Source: Candidatus Saccharimonadota bacterium (GTDB taxonomy: Bacteria > Patescibacteriota > Saccharimonadia > Saccharimonadales > Saccharimonadaceae). From it: a stretch of 63,350 nucleotides of DNA. How positions within the stretch are numbered: position 1 is the first letter of the stretch; each line of letters begins with the position of its first letter. Below the pieces are notes generated by a model. That model worked only from the letters and a program-made list of their open reading frames with translations, did no database searches and had not been told where the DNA came from. The stretch is taken from assembly GCA_017537745.1 (NCBI GenBank), contig JAFYKF010000002.1, forward strand, positions 1 to 63,350, read 5' to 3'. Positions 8,976 to 17,222 of the stretch are shown in pieces. The translations under genes were made by a program, and so were the position numbers.

Positions 8976-9320
8976 TTAAGCTTCGATTTTAGATTCTTCA
9001 GCTTTGGCTTTCTTCTCGGCTTCTTTGGCGGCTTTCTTGGCTTTGTTCTCTAGAGCGCCTTTCATCTTAGCAGCTTTAGCAGCGCGAGCCTTGAAGCGAT
9101 CGACACGACCTTCGGTATCGATAATCTTCTCTTCGCCAGTGAAAAATGGGTGGCTCTTGGAAGAAATCATTATCTTAACTAATGGATATTCATTGCCATC
9201 TTCCCATTTGATGGTCTCTTCGCTCTTCGCAGTAGACTTGGTGAGGAACGAAAAATTCGCAGCTTCGTCCATGAAAACGACAGCACGATAATCTTTAGGG
9301 TGTAAATCTGTTTTACTCAT
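8976..9320 (-). CDS. rpmE2: Ribosomal protein bL31, type B
   Basis: Large-subunit ribosomal protein, 114 aa. The body has the type-B signature features [14 protein letters not shown] and [14 protein letters not shown] and lacks the zinc cysteines of type A. After about residue 75 comes a Lys/Ala/Glu-rich helical tail, longer than usual. The ATG at 9320 is preferred over an upstream in-frame ATG at 9341 because it gives the family N-terminus and follows a TGATAAAAT box (9332-9337) by 11 nt. It converges with the surface gene to its left. Confidence 0.92.
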   Translation of the reverse strand: MSKTDLHPKDYRAVVFMDEAANFSFLTKSTAKSEETIKWEDGNEYPLVKIMISSKSHPFFTGEEKIIDTEGRVDRFKARAAKAAKMKGALENKAKKAAKEAEKKAKAEESKIEA

Positions 9321-9364
9321 AATTAGTGTATATTTTATCACACCTTTACATTTTGGTCAAGGTA

Positions 9365-9459
9365 TGATATAATAAGGGTATAACAACTTTAACGAAACAA
9401 CTCTGGGAGGATTTCCTGCGATTGCGAGGGTCCCGGAGCGAAGAGAAAGGAAATCATAT
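9365..9459 (+). promoter_or_regulatory. rpsB promoter and leader with hairpin over the ribosome-binding site
   Basis: TGATATAAT (-10 at 9368-9373) gives a leader of about 80 nt. GATTTCCT (9410-9417) is a perfect inverted copy of AGGAAATC (9448-9455), which contains the ribosome-binding site just before the ATG at 9460. A second GGGAGG lies at 9405-9410. The G+C-rich loop (CGAGGGTCCCGGAGCGAAG) resembles the palindromic elements in coding genes. Translational autoregulation of rpsB leaders by S2 is established in other bacteria; here it is inferred. Confidence 0.55.
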
Positions 9460-10146
9460 ATGGCAGTAGATGTCGATATGAAAGCTCTGCTCGAAGCTGG
9501 TGCTCATTTTGGGCACAAAACGAGCCGATGGCACCCAAAAATGGCGCCATACATCCATAGCAAACGTGCGAATGGACACATTATCAACCTTGAGAAGACC
9601 GTCGAGGGCTTTGAAAAGGCTTTGCCAAAAATCACCGAGGTTGTGAAGAATGGTAAGAAAGTGCTGTTTGTTGGCACCAAGAAGCAAGTTAAAGACATTG
9701 TAAAAGAGGCGGCGGAATCTGCCGAAATGCCCTATGTCACCGTGCGTTGGGTTGGTGGTACGCTTACGAATGTTGATACCGTAAACCGCCAAATCAAGAA
9801 ACTGAAAGATTTGGAACGCCGCATGGCTTCAGGCGAACTTGAGAATCGCTATTCCAAGCTTGAAGTACAGCGCTACCAGGAAGAAATTGACCTTTTGAAT
9901 GAGCGTTATGGTGGTATCAAGGAAATGAATGAACAGCCAGCAATGGTAATTGTGGTTGATGCGTCGGAGAATCGCAACGCTATCAAGGAAGCTAACGGTT
10001 TGCATATCCCAGTGGTAGCCCTTACTGATACCAATGTTGATCCAACTACCATTGATTACGTCATTCCAATGAATGATGATTCTTTGAAAGCTACCAAACT
10101 TGCACTTGATTACTTCGTAGAAGCAGTCAAAGAAGGCAAGAAATAA
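9460..10146 (+). CDS. rpsB: Ribosomal protein uS2
   Basis: Small-subunit ribosomal protein of 228 aa. It shows the conserved blocks LLEAGAHFGHKTSRWHPKM, VLFVGTKKQ, VRWVGGTLTN and the C-terminal NGLHIPVVALTDTNVDP. It is followed 26 bp later by tsf, the usual bacterial rpsB-tsf operon. It has a real leader and Shine-Dalgarno sequence, unlike many neighbours that look leaderless. Confidence 0.98.
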   Translation: MAVDVDMKALLEAGAHFGHKTSRWHPKMAPYIHSKRANGHIINLEKTVEGFEKALPKITEVVKNGKKVLFVGTKKQVKDIVKEAAESAEMPYVTVRWVGGTLTNVDTVNRQIKKLKDLERRMASGELENRYSKLEVQRYQEEIDLLNERYGGIKEMNEQPAMVIVVDASENRNAIKEANGLHIPVVALTDTNVDPTTIDYVIPMNDDSLKATKLALDYFVEAVKEGKK

Positions 10147-10172
10147 TATAAATTTGATAAGGAGGCAACAAT

Positions 10173-10766
10173 ATGGCAGAAAAAATATCAATTGAACAAA
10201 TCAAAAAGCTAAAAGAATTATCCGGAGCGGGTTTGACCGACGCCAAGCAAGCACTCGTCGAAGCTAAAGGCGATTTCGACAAGGCTCTCGAGGCAATGCG
10301 CAAAAAAGGTCTGACCAAAGCCGAAAAACGTGGCGACCGTGAAACGCGTGAGGGTTTGGTGGATGCTTATATCCACGATGGTCGTCTCGGTGCAATCGTG
10401 GAAGTAAACTGTGAAACTTCTTTCGTGGCGAAGACCGATGAATTCAAAACTCTTGCTCACCAAATCGCAATGCAAGTTGCATCAATGGCGCCGCTTTATG
10501 TAAGCGAAGCTGATATTCCAGCTGACGTGATGAAAGCCAAGAAGAAAGAGCTCGAAGAAAACTTCAAAGGCCCAGAAAATATGACGGATAAAATCCTTGA
10601 AGGCCAAGTGAAGAAAGCTTTTGCCGATAAAGTTTTGATGAACCAACCATATATTTTGGATGATACCAAGACCGTGGAACAGTTCATCAAGGAAGCTATC
10701 GCCAAGACTGGTGAAAACATCACTGTTCGACAATTCAAGCGCATTGAGCTTGGGGTGACTGAGTAA
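10173..10766 (+). CDS. tsf: Elongation factor Ts
   Basis: Nucleotide-exchange factor for EF-Tu. At 197 aa it is the short form (one core subdomain), as in Thermus and mitochondria. The N-terminal UBA-like domain (KKLKELSGAGLTDAKQALVE) is followed by the EF-Tu-contacting core with VEVNCETSFVAKTDEF and LMNQPYI. The ribosome-binding site is AAGGAGG. The operon ends at a terminator just after the stop. Confidence 0.97.
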   Translation: MAEKISIEQIKKLKELSGAGLTDAKQALVEAKGDFDKALEAMRKKGLTKAEKRGDRETREGLVDAYIHDGRLGAIVEVNCETSFVAKTDEFKTLAHQIAMQVASMAPLYVSEADIPADVMKAKKKELEENFKGPENMTDKILEGQVKKAFADKVLMNQPYILDDTKTVEQFIKEAIAKTGENITVRQFKRIELGVTE

Positions 10767-10785
10767 ATACTCTGATTCATAAGAA

Positions 10786-10814
10786 ATATGGCGTCAAAAA
10801 ATATGACGCCATAT
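10786..10814. terminator. Bidirectional terminator between tsf and a FISUMP gene
   Basis: ATATGGCGTCA (10786-10796) and TGACGCCATAT (10804-10814) form a perfect 11-bp stem with an A-rich loop, followed by a T-run. It serves converging genes. Confidence 0.85.
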
Positions 10815-10817
10815 TTT

Positions 10818-12218
10818 TTAGCGAACTAGGCAGCGCAAAGAACCACAGACGTCAGAGGTGCCGTGTATCTGAGGCGACAATTCACCAGATCTGCTAAAGT
10901 AAAAACTATGCCCCTCATCACTATCATATGAGACTTCAGACCAGTAGCCGCCCCAGCTACCAACGCCGTTCATATTACCATTATGGAAATTTCCAACATA
11001 CGTAAAATATGCTGGTGCGTTGTGCATATTACCAGACGGTCCAGCCGTAAAACCGAGTTGGCTAGATAAATATTGGAAAGATTTTGAACCAGTATTGGCG
11101 GTTCCGCCAATTGGCAATCTCCAACCAGCCGGGCAGATAGATTGGTCTACGTCAACAGACTCAACCATATAGCCACTGCTGTCATTCATGGCCACTGCAG
11201 CAGTCCAGTTGTAATAATTACCAATGTGATAATGTTTGTCATTGCCACACACCGTGGTGCCAGTGGATAGTGAATAGTTGCCAAAAGAACCATTCCAACA
11301 GACATCGCCTGGATTATATGATTCCGGAGTAGTAAATGAGCCGACCCAAGCAATATGACCAGAATCATAGGTGGCCCTAATTGCAGTCCAAGTAGCAGAT
11401 GTATCTGGCGTAGCACCGTGACCAATATCCGTGTTGGCATATGTATAGAAGCCCTGAGTAGTGACAATGTCGTGATCTAAATTTTGGGTCATCCAAACGT
11501 TGCCGTCGGCAAGTTTGGCGATATAGTATTCTTTTTCGTCGCGATTGTCTTTTAATTGATATTGCTGATTCAAAGTCATAGAGTTTATCACGGCGGCTTT
11601 TTCACCGCTGGTAAGAGTGGCGAATTCTTGCATATATTCAAGCTCCTGGATATCGGTAACCAGATCTGGAACACAAGTACTAATAAAAGTCACTGTATTC
11701 GTATATGTGCCGGCCTTAATTGCCGTAGTAAACTTGGCGGCGAAATAGACATCAACGTCCTGCGCCGTAGAGCCGGTGTACTGGGTATAGGTAGTAATAA
11801 GATTACTCGCCGCGACTGCGTTATAGTCGCCAGAGTTACCAACGCGATACCCCCATCTATCATTGGTAAAGTTAGATTCCGAAACAGAGTCGGATAGTGT
11901 AGCGATGACGTCATCGCCAGAAGTAAGGTTGGTGGAGGCCGTATTCATAGTCACCGTACAGGCATTGGTAGTATTCGTGTACGTACTGATTGTGGTGTAG
12001 TCGCTCTCAAACGTTCCATTAATACTCGGAACAATGTCTAGTAAAACATTATTAGCACTGATTTCGATTGTGGAAGAGGGACTAATTGTAGCAGCCATAC
12101 CGACGCCGGAGCTCAGAGCATTGGCCGACATTTTCATACAAAGAAGCGTTGCAAAACCAACAGCACTTGCTGCGCTAACAACAAATATTGAGCGACACAC
12201 AACCCTCTTTATGCTCAT
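10818..12218 (-). CDS. FISUMP-domain surface protein
   Basis: 466-aa exported protein. The N-terminal hydrophobic segment (about 10-33) with an ANA site is a signal peptide or anchor. A beta-rich Ser/Thr region spans 35-190. The C-terminal ~240 residues form a FISUMP (Fibrobacter succinogenes major paralogous) domain: YYIAKLADGNVWMTQNLDHD near 245, YHIGNYYNWTAA, SICPAGWRLP near 362, and the closing CGSLRCLVR. FISUMP domains are secreted but their biochemical role is not established. GATAAT (12225-12230), extended by TGC, ends 6 nt before the ATG, so the mRNA is probably leaderless. A second FISUMP gene lies upstream on the same strand. Confidence 0.85.
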   Translation of the reverse strand: MSIKRVVCRSIFVVSAASAVGFATLLCMKMSANALSSGVGMAATISPSSTIEISANNVLLDIVPSINGTFESDYTTISTYTNTTNACTVTMNTASTNLTSGDDVIATLSDSVSESNFTNDRWGYRVGNSGDYNAVAASNLITTYTQYTGSTAQDVDVYFAAKFTTAIKAGTYTNTVTFISTCVPDLVTDIQELEYMQEFATLTSGEKAAVINSMTLNQQYQLKDNRDEKEYYIAKLADGNVWMTQNLDHDIVTTQGFYTYANTDIGHGATPDTSATWTAIRATYDSGHIAWVGSFTTPESYNPGDVCWNGSFGNYSLSTGTTVCGNDKHYHIGNYYNWTAAVAMNDSSGYMVESVDVDQSICPAGWRLPIGGTANTGSKSFQYLSSQLGFTAGPSGNMHNAPAYFTYVGNFHNGNMNGVGSWGGYWSEVSYDSDEGHSFYFSRSGELSPQIHGTSDVCGSLRCLVR

Positions 12219-12302
12219 ACTATTATTATCGCACGTGGAGGCAAAAAAGCAATAGTGTTTTGGGGTGATAATGATTAGCGGATATTAGATATAAGCGATT
12301 AA

Positions 12303-13613
12303 TTATGCGCGGACGCAGCGAACATAAAAACCTTTTGTCCTGTCATAATCATTTCCCATATGGAACCTTTCTGGCCTTGCTAAATCGTAGTTTAGACTAT
12401 ATCGGTCATACGCGTTTCCGGGGTCTGTTGACCACCAGTACCCATCTTCAGAATCTCTAATTGAGCCATTGTAGTATATGCCTCCAGTGACAGGTAGAAA
12501 TGTTTGAATGGTAGTTGATGCATGAAGAAATATACCATTAAAGGAGTCGTTGTTTCCTGTTTGATCATGAGCTGGTAGACTCCACCCTTCTGGGCAAATA
12601 TCTTCTGTAGCTATTGTAGAATTGGAGTCACTAGTAATGGTTTTAGCCGAAGCTGAAGCGTAGTTGTACCATACGCCATTCGTAGTATTGCTAGAATCAT
12701 GGCAACGGGCTTCGTCGTAGCTGTCGCCATCCGTTAAGTCACCCTCGCAAACGTTTACACTACTATAGGTGCTGAAATTGGAATATTCTGAGCTAACTGT
12801 GCCAGTGATACGTAGGTTTTGTGTCATCCAACAAGCACCTTCGATGTAGCGGACTGTGTAGGTATTACCGTCACGAGCATCGGTAAGGGTTACTGGCTCA
12901 TCGGAGGCTTGAGCTTCGCACATATCGGCTGTATAGGTTTGCATACAGGTTTCTATGGAGGTACACTCGCCCGGTGGCGTAATTATAATATTTGCCACAG
13001 CATAAAAATTCACCGAATTAGTGTAAGTCCCAGCAACTTGGTTTTCGTCGGCGTAGGCGCCGATGCGAAAGGTGGTGTTTGATGTGCCATGATAGCCAAT
13101 AGCAGCAGTACCGCCGGCGTTTGTAGTTTGATTTATTGTTTCAGCAGTACTGGAATAAAGTGGTAGGGTTTCAAAATTTGAACTGGTGGTCGCAGCGCTG
13201 TCAAACGAAACACCCCATTTACCTGGAGTTAAGGCCGTAGTAGATTCCACCATGGCAAAATTATTATTATTACCATCGCCTAATGCTTTAGAATTAAAAC
13301 AACCATCTCCACTAGCGCAGCCCACGGTCGCGGATAATGTATACCCAGCCACGCTATTTGTGCTAACCGTAACTACATAATTATTGGCGCTAATAGTGCT
13401 ATTGCCTGGGACCAAGTTCGGAATTAAGACATCGCCACCGGTAGATACCGTTAATACTTCACTATAGGTAAAACTAACTGGCACAGAATTAGAAGTGTAT
13501 TCAAGGGCAGAGGCTGCATTCGTCGTTAGCCCGGTGATAACACCAGTTAGCCCCGCCATTATTAGACTGCTTAGAAAGATTTTTGATAGGAGTGTTTGTT
13601 TTGGCCTTTTCAT
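12303..13613 (-). CDS. FISUMP-domain surface protein
   Basis: 436-aa paralogue of the previous gene. MKRPKQTLLSKIF begins a signal peptide ending near ASALEY. A beta-sandwich-like region follows with the repeated style VAGTYTNSVNFYAV. The FISUMP domain begins near residue 240 (VTLTDARDGNTYTVRYI, ACWMTQNLRI, DICPEGWSLPA, ending GFYVRCVRA). I start it at the ATG at 13613 rather than 36 bases upstream, because TGCTATATA lies 7 nt before this ATG and the longer start would sit on the promoter. Six cysteines in the FISUMP part suggest disulfides (inference). Confidence 0.82.
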   Translation of the reverse strand: MKRPKQTLLSKIFLSSLIMAGLTGVITGLTTNAASALEYTSNSVPVSFTYSEVLTVSTGGDVLIPNLVPGNSTISANNYVVTVSTNSVAGYTLSATVGCASGDGCFNSKALGDGNNNNFAMVESTTALTPGKWGVSFDSAATTSSNFETLPLYSSTAETINQTTNAGGTAAIGYHGTSNTTFRIGAYADENQVAGTYTNSVNFYAVANIIITPPGECTSIETCMQTYTADMCEAQASDEPVTLTDARDGNTYTVRYIEGACWMTQNLRITGTVSSEYSNFSTYSSVNVCEGDLTDGDSYDEARCHDSSNTTNGVWYNYASASAKTITSDSNSTIATEDICPEGWSLPAHDQTGNNDSFNGIFLHASTTIQTFLPVTGGIYYNGSIRDSEDGYWWSTDPGNAYDRYSLNYDLARPERFHMGNDYDRTKGFYVRCVRA

Positions 13614-13702
13614 ACTTTTATATATAGCATAAACAGAATAAATAATCAAGAGGTTTTCGCTACATTTGTAGCATTAGTTGTTTTTTAAAACCCTAGACGT
13701 TA

Positions 13703-13711
13703 TGTTATAAT
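13703..13711 (+). promoter_or_regulatory. Extended -10 promoter of frr
   Basis: TGTTATAAT with the -10 at 13706-13711. A leader of about 18 nt carries AAGGAG at 13724-13729, 5 nt before the ATG. Confidence 0.55.
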
Positions 13712-13734
13712 AGTTACATAAACAAGGAGTTATT

Positions 13735-14280
13735 ATGTTTGACATTAGTAAAGAGCGGAAACAGATGGAAGAAGCTCTTACACGATTTAATGACGAAATG
13801 AAGAAGGTGCGTACCGGTAGGGCACACCCTGACATGCTGGCTTCAATTAAAGTTGAGGCCTATGGACAGTTTATGCCACTTAATCAAGTTGCCAACGTGA
13901 CGGCCGCCGATGGAACTTTGCTCGTCGTGACGCCTTTTGATCCTTCCACTATTCAGGCAATTGCTTCAGCCATCCGCAACGACCAAGCGCTTGGGCTAAA
14001 TCCAGCCGATGATGGCCGCGTAATCCGCGTACCAATTCCACCACTAACTGAAGAGCGGCGCAAGGAAATTGTCAAAACGGCTTCGGCAAAGGTTGAACAA
14101 GCAAAAGTTGCGCTTCGAAATATTCGTGAAGATGCTCGTAAAGGCTTGAAAGCCGCTGAAGAATTAAGCGAAGATATCAAAAAGCGTGCCGAAAAAGAGA
14201 TTGATGATTTGACCAAAGAATTTACCGACAAAATCGACACCGCATTTAAATCTAAGACTGATGAGATAATGAAGATATGA
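13735..14280 (+). CDS. frr: Ribosome recycling factor
   Basis: Splits post-termination ribosomes together with EF-G; 181 aa, normal length. It has the conserved MKKVRTGRAHPDML helix and LNQVANV in domain II, and IRVPIPPLTEERRKEIVK and NIREDARK in domain I. It ends in TGA, overlapping the uppS ATG by 4 bases (ATGA), so translation is coupled. The TGA stop shows standard codon use. Confidence 0.98.
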   Translation: MFDISKERKQMEEALTRFNDEMKKVRTGRAHPDMLASIKVEAYGQFMPLNQVANVTAADGTLLVVTPFDPSTIQAIASAIRNDQALGLNPADDGRVIRVPIPPLTEERRKEIVKTASAKVEQAKVALRNIREDARKGLKAAEELSEDIKKRAEKEIDDLTKEFTDKIDTAFKSKTDEIMKI

Positions 14281-14948
14281 GTTTGGTACATTTAGGAGTT
14301 ATCGCCGATGGAAATCGGCGCTGGGCTAAGTCTCAGGGTTTACCAACAATTGAAGGCCACAAAAAAGGCCTTGATGCAATTAAATCATTGGTTGAAGCGG
14401 CAGCAGAGGCTGATATCAAGTTTATTACTTTCTATGTTTTTTCGACCGAAAACTGGGGCCGGAGCGAAGCGGAAGTTTCCTACATTATGAAGCTTGCTGA
14501 GACTCGGATTTTGAAATACGCCGAGAAACTGGCTGCCAAAAATGCGCGGATGCTAATACTAGGTTCTAAGGATAAGTTATCGCCCAAAATTGCAAGCGCG
14601 ATTGAAAAGGCCGAGAAAATTACTGCGGATTGTACCGGCATTACAGTGAGCTTTTGTTTTAATTATGGTGGCGAGCAGGAAATTGCCGATGCGGCCAACG
14701 CTGCAATGCGAAAGGCTGGCGAAATTACACCAGAAACAATTCGTGCTAACCTTTATCATCCAGAAGTGCCCAACGTAGATATGGTAGTTCGGACTTCGGG
14801 CGAAGAGAGAATCAGTGGTTTTATGTTGTGGCGTGCAGCATACAGCGAATTCATGTTTATTAAAAAATATTTTCCAGAGATGGGCGGTGACGACATTAAA
14901 GAAATCTTAAAAGAATACGAAAACCGCAACCGTCGGTTTGGAAAATAA
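14277..14948 (+). CDS. uppS: Isoprenyl transferase (undecaprenyl diphosphate synthase family)
   Basis: Cis-prenyltransferase that makes the C55 lipid carrier for peptidoglycan; 223 aa. The active-site block near the N-terminus reads IADGNRRWAKSQG, followed by GHKKG, FYVFSTENWGRSEAEV and the C-terminal VVRTSGEERISGFMLWRAAYSEF. The usual DGNGRWA has Arg in place of the second Gly. Coupled to frr upstream; the intramembrane protease rseP follows after 15 bp with its own promoter. Confidence 0.95.
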   Translation: MSLVHLGVIADGNRRWAKSQGLPTIEGHKKGLDAIKSLVEAAAEADIKFITFYVFSTENWGRSEAEVSYIMKLAETRILKYAEKLAAKNARMLILGSKDKLSPKIASAIEKAEKITADCTGITVSFCFNYGGEQEIADAANAAMRKAGEITPETIRANLYHPEVPNVDMVVRTSGEERISGFMLWRAAYSEFMFIKKYFPEMGGDDIKEILKEYENRNRRFGK

Positions 14949-14957
14949 TGCTATAAT
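14949..14957 (+). promoter_or_regulatory. Extended -10 promoter of rseP, leaderless
   Basis: TGCTATAAT with the -10 at 14952-14957, then 6 nt, then ATG at 14964. Confidence 0.6.
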
Positions 14958-14963
14958 AAGTAT

Positions 14964-16364
14964 ATGGATATTTTTGTAGGCGTTATTGTTGGCTTGCTAG
15001 TGCTAATGTTTCTTGTGACAGCGCATGAATTCGGGCATTTTTTGGCCGCTAGAAAAAATGGCGTAAGGGTACTCGAGTTTGGAATTGGATTCCCGCCGCG
15101 TGCAGTAGCTTGGATAAAAGACCCAACCACACACAAGTGGCGCAGATTGAAGAAGTCTGAGTGGGGAAGTGCCGGAATCATGAAGACTGTTTTATCTGAA
15201 GAAAGCAAAGGAGAAAGTGACGATAAAAATGATTCCGAAAAGCCGAAGAAAATTGCTAGGACCACCGTCACAATCAAAAGTAAAGAAAAACTAATCGCAG
15301 ATGGATTGGTATTTAGTTTAAACTGGTTGCCAATTGGCGGCTTTTGTCAGATGGACGGGGAATCGGCCGAAGACGAAAGGGCTGGTACTTTTGGCGCAGC
15401 AAATTTCTGGAAGAAAACCAAAATATTATTCGCCGGTGTAGCAATGAACTGGTTAGTGGCCTGGGTGGTGTTTACGATCTTGGCTTGGACTGGGATGCCG
15501 CAGTTTTTGGAAGGGCAATTTACAATTGATGCCGATACGCGCACTACTGGTGGAAAGGTTGAAATTATGAAAGTACTAGAAGATTCGCCGGCTGAAGCGG
15601 CTGGAATGAAAGTGGGAGATATTATCATCAGTGCTGGCGACGTAGAGATTGTTTATCCAAGTGACGTAACCACATATAACCAATCACATCCGGAGGAGAC
15701 CATCACATATAAAGTGGAGCGAACAATTGATTGCCAGACAAACCCTAGCTACGAAATGTGTACTTTAGTCGGGCCAGTTGACGCCGACGGAACGGCACCT
15801 ACCTTCACAGAAGAATTAGAACTAACCGCCACACTAAACAATACCGATGCCGAATATTTACTTGGCATCGCGATGCAGTCGTCGCAAGCGCTCGCTTATT
15901 CCACTTGGAGCGCACCAGTGGTAGGCGCAGGACTAACACTCCAAATTACTGGCGAGACATTCAAGGGTGTTGGTGATTTAGTGTGGAATCTGATTACTGG
16001 CACTGGCAGACTCTTTAGTTTTGACGAGGCGACACGCGAAAGTGGGCAAGAAGCACTTTCTTCCGTTGGCGACTCCGTCTCGGGGCCAGTGGGGATTATA
16101 GGCGTCCTGTTCCCGTCTTTCACAGCGGCCGGACCAACTAATCTTGCGTTCCTTACAGCATTGATTTCAATTTCGTTAGCTTGTATGAATGTCTTGCCAA
16201 TACCGGCACTAGACGGTGGTAGATGGTTGCTGATAGGCATCTATAAATTACGTGGCAAAAGATTAACCAGGGAAACTGAGCAAAAAATCGTTTCACGAGC
16301 GATGTTGGTGCTTTTGGCGCTCCTTGCAATCGTAACAATATTAGATATAACGAGGTTCTTTTAA
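14964..16364 (+). CDS. rseP: Site-2 intramembrane metalloprotease (RseP family)
   Basis: Membrane zinc protease of the M50 family that cleaves transmembrane regulators; 466 aa. The first membrane segment carries HEFGH (residues 21-25), two zinc ligands and the catalytic Glu. A PDZ domain spans about 190-260 (EDSPAEAAGMKVGDII). The third ligand motif LDGGR is near residue 416. A Lys/Glu-rich insert at about 80-110 lies between the first segment and the domain that follows and is not typical. The uppS-rseP neighbourhood is the usual lipid/envelope cluster. The next gene begins directly after the stop codon. Confidence 0.95.
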   Translation: MDIFVGVIVGLLVLMFLVTAHEFGHFLAARKNGVRVLEFGIGFPPRAVAWIKDPTTHKWRRLKKSEWGSAGIMKTVLSEESKGESDDKNDSEKPKKIARTTVTIKSKEKLIADGLVFSLNWLPIGGFCQMDGESAEDERAGTFGAANFWKKTKILFAGVAMNWLVAWVVFTILAWTGMPQFLEGQFTIDADTRTTGGKVEIMKVLEDSPAEAAGMKVGDIIISAGDVEIVYPSDVTTYNQSHPEETITYKVERTIDCQTNPSYEMCTLVGPVDADGTAPTFTEELELTATLNNTDAEYLLGIAMQSSQALAYSTWSAPVVGAGLTLQITGETFKGVGDLVWNLITGTGRLFSFDEATRESGQEALSSVGDSVSGPVGIIGVLFPSFTAAGPTNLAFLTALISISLACMNVLPIPALDGGRWLLIGIYKLRGKRLTRETEQKIVSRAMLVLLALLAIVTILDITRFF

Positions 16365-17204
16365 ATGAAAAGTAGTGTGGGCAAAAAGACTAACAAAAAT
16401 AGCAAAAAGGCGCGTAAGGTTGCTCCGAAATGTTGGTACACTATAAGATATGTGCTACTTCTTACGATATGGGTGTTTTGTTCGGTAATAGTGTCACAGG
16501 TTGTGATTGGTCTGATTATGGGTTTATTTGTTGGATTGGACCAGCTTAATAAGCCAGTTTTATCTGGGATTTATTCGCTGGCGACATACGCGTTAACGCT
16601 CGTAATGGTAATTGTGATACCGCCAAGAGTTAAAGAAAAATGGTTTGACGACGCCAAGCAGAAAACTAAAAAAGAGGCTGAACCGAAAAATGATAAGCAG
16701 CTGGCTACATCTAGAGCCAAAGAGCGCGAACAACTAGGGCTTAATGGCTTACCAACATGGACAGACATCGGGCTTTCACCGGTAGCATATATCATATCTA
16801 CTATTCTTGCATTGGGGCTAATTTATGTATTCAATTTATTCCCGTGGTTTAATGCAGAAGAGTCGCAGGCGACTGGGTTTAACCCATACATGGGTGGAGG
16901 AGAAAGAGCAATCGCATTCTTGGTGTTGGTAGTACTTGCACCAATAGTTGAAGAAATCATCTTTCGCGGATGGCTTTATGGTAGGTTGAGGGCGCGTATG
17001 GGAATATTTGGTTCAATCTTAATCACCTCCGCACTGTTTGGTTTATTGCATTTCCAATGGAATGTTGGCGTAAATGTATTTGCGCTTAGTGTAGTAGCTT
17101 GTGTACTACGCGAGATAACTGGTACGATTTATGCTGGCATTTTGACACATATGATTAAGAATGGCGTGGCTTTTTATCTATTGTATGTGATTGGATTCGG
17201 GTAA
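16365..17204 (+). CDS. CPBP-family intramembrane metalloprotease
   Basis: 279-aa membrane protein of the CPBP (Abi, PF02517) family. A basic N-terminus is followed by several membrane segments. A long charged loop (about 85-125, KQKTKKEAEPK) precedes the catalytic core: VEEIIFRGWLYGRLR near 188-202 and FGLLHFQWN near 225. Family members cleave CAAX-like or bacteriocin substrates, but the target here is unknown. The ATG follows the rseP stop TAA by one base, so the two membrane proteases are probably co-transcribed. Confidence 0.9.
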   Translation: MKSSVGKKTNKNSKKARKVAPKCWYTIRYVLLLTIWVFCSVIVSQVVIGLIMGLFVGLDQLNKPVLSGIYSLATYALTLVMVIVIPPRVKEKWFDDAKQKTKKEAEPKNDKQLATSRAKEREQLGLNGLPTWTDIGLSPVAYIISTILALGLIYVFNLFPWFNAEESQATGFNPYMGGGERAIAFLVLVVLAPIVEEIIFRGWLYGRLRARMGIFGSILITSALFGLLHFQWNVGVNVFALSVVACVLREITGTIYAGILTHMIKNGVAFYLLYVIGFG

Positions 17205-17207
17205 ATA

Positions 17208-17216
17208 TGATATAAT
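17208..17216 (+). promoter_or_regulatory. Extended -10 promoter of proS, leaderless
   Basis: TGATATAAT with the -10 at 17211-17216, 6 nt before the ATG at 17223. Confidence 0.6.
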
Positions 17217-17222
17217 ATCTCT

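Noticed and set aside
9454-9792. Antisense ORFs over rpsB, tsf, uvrC, uvrB and other long genes
   Set aside because: They are shadows of genes with strong family matches; none has its own start signal or recognisable sequence.
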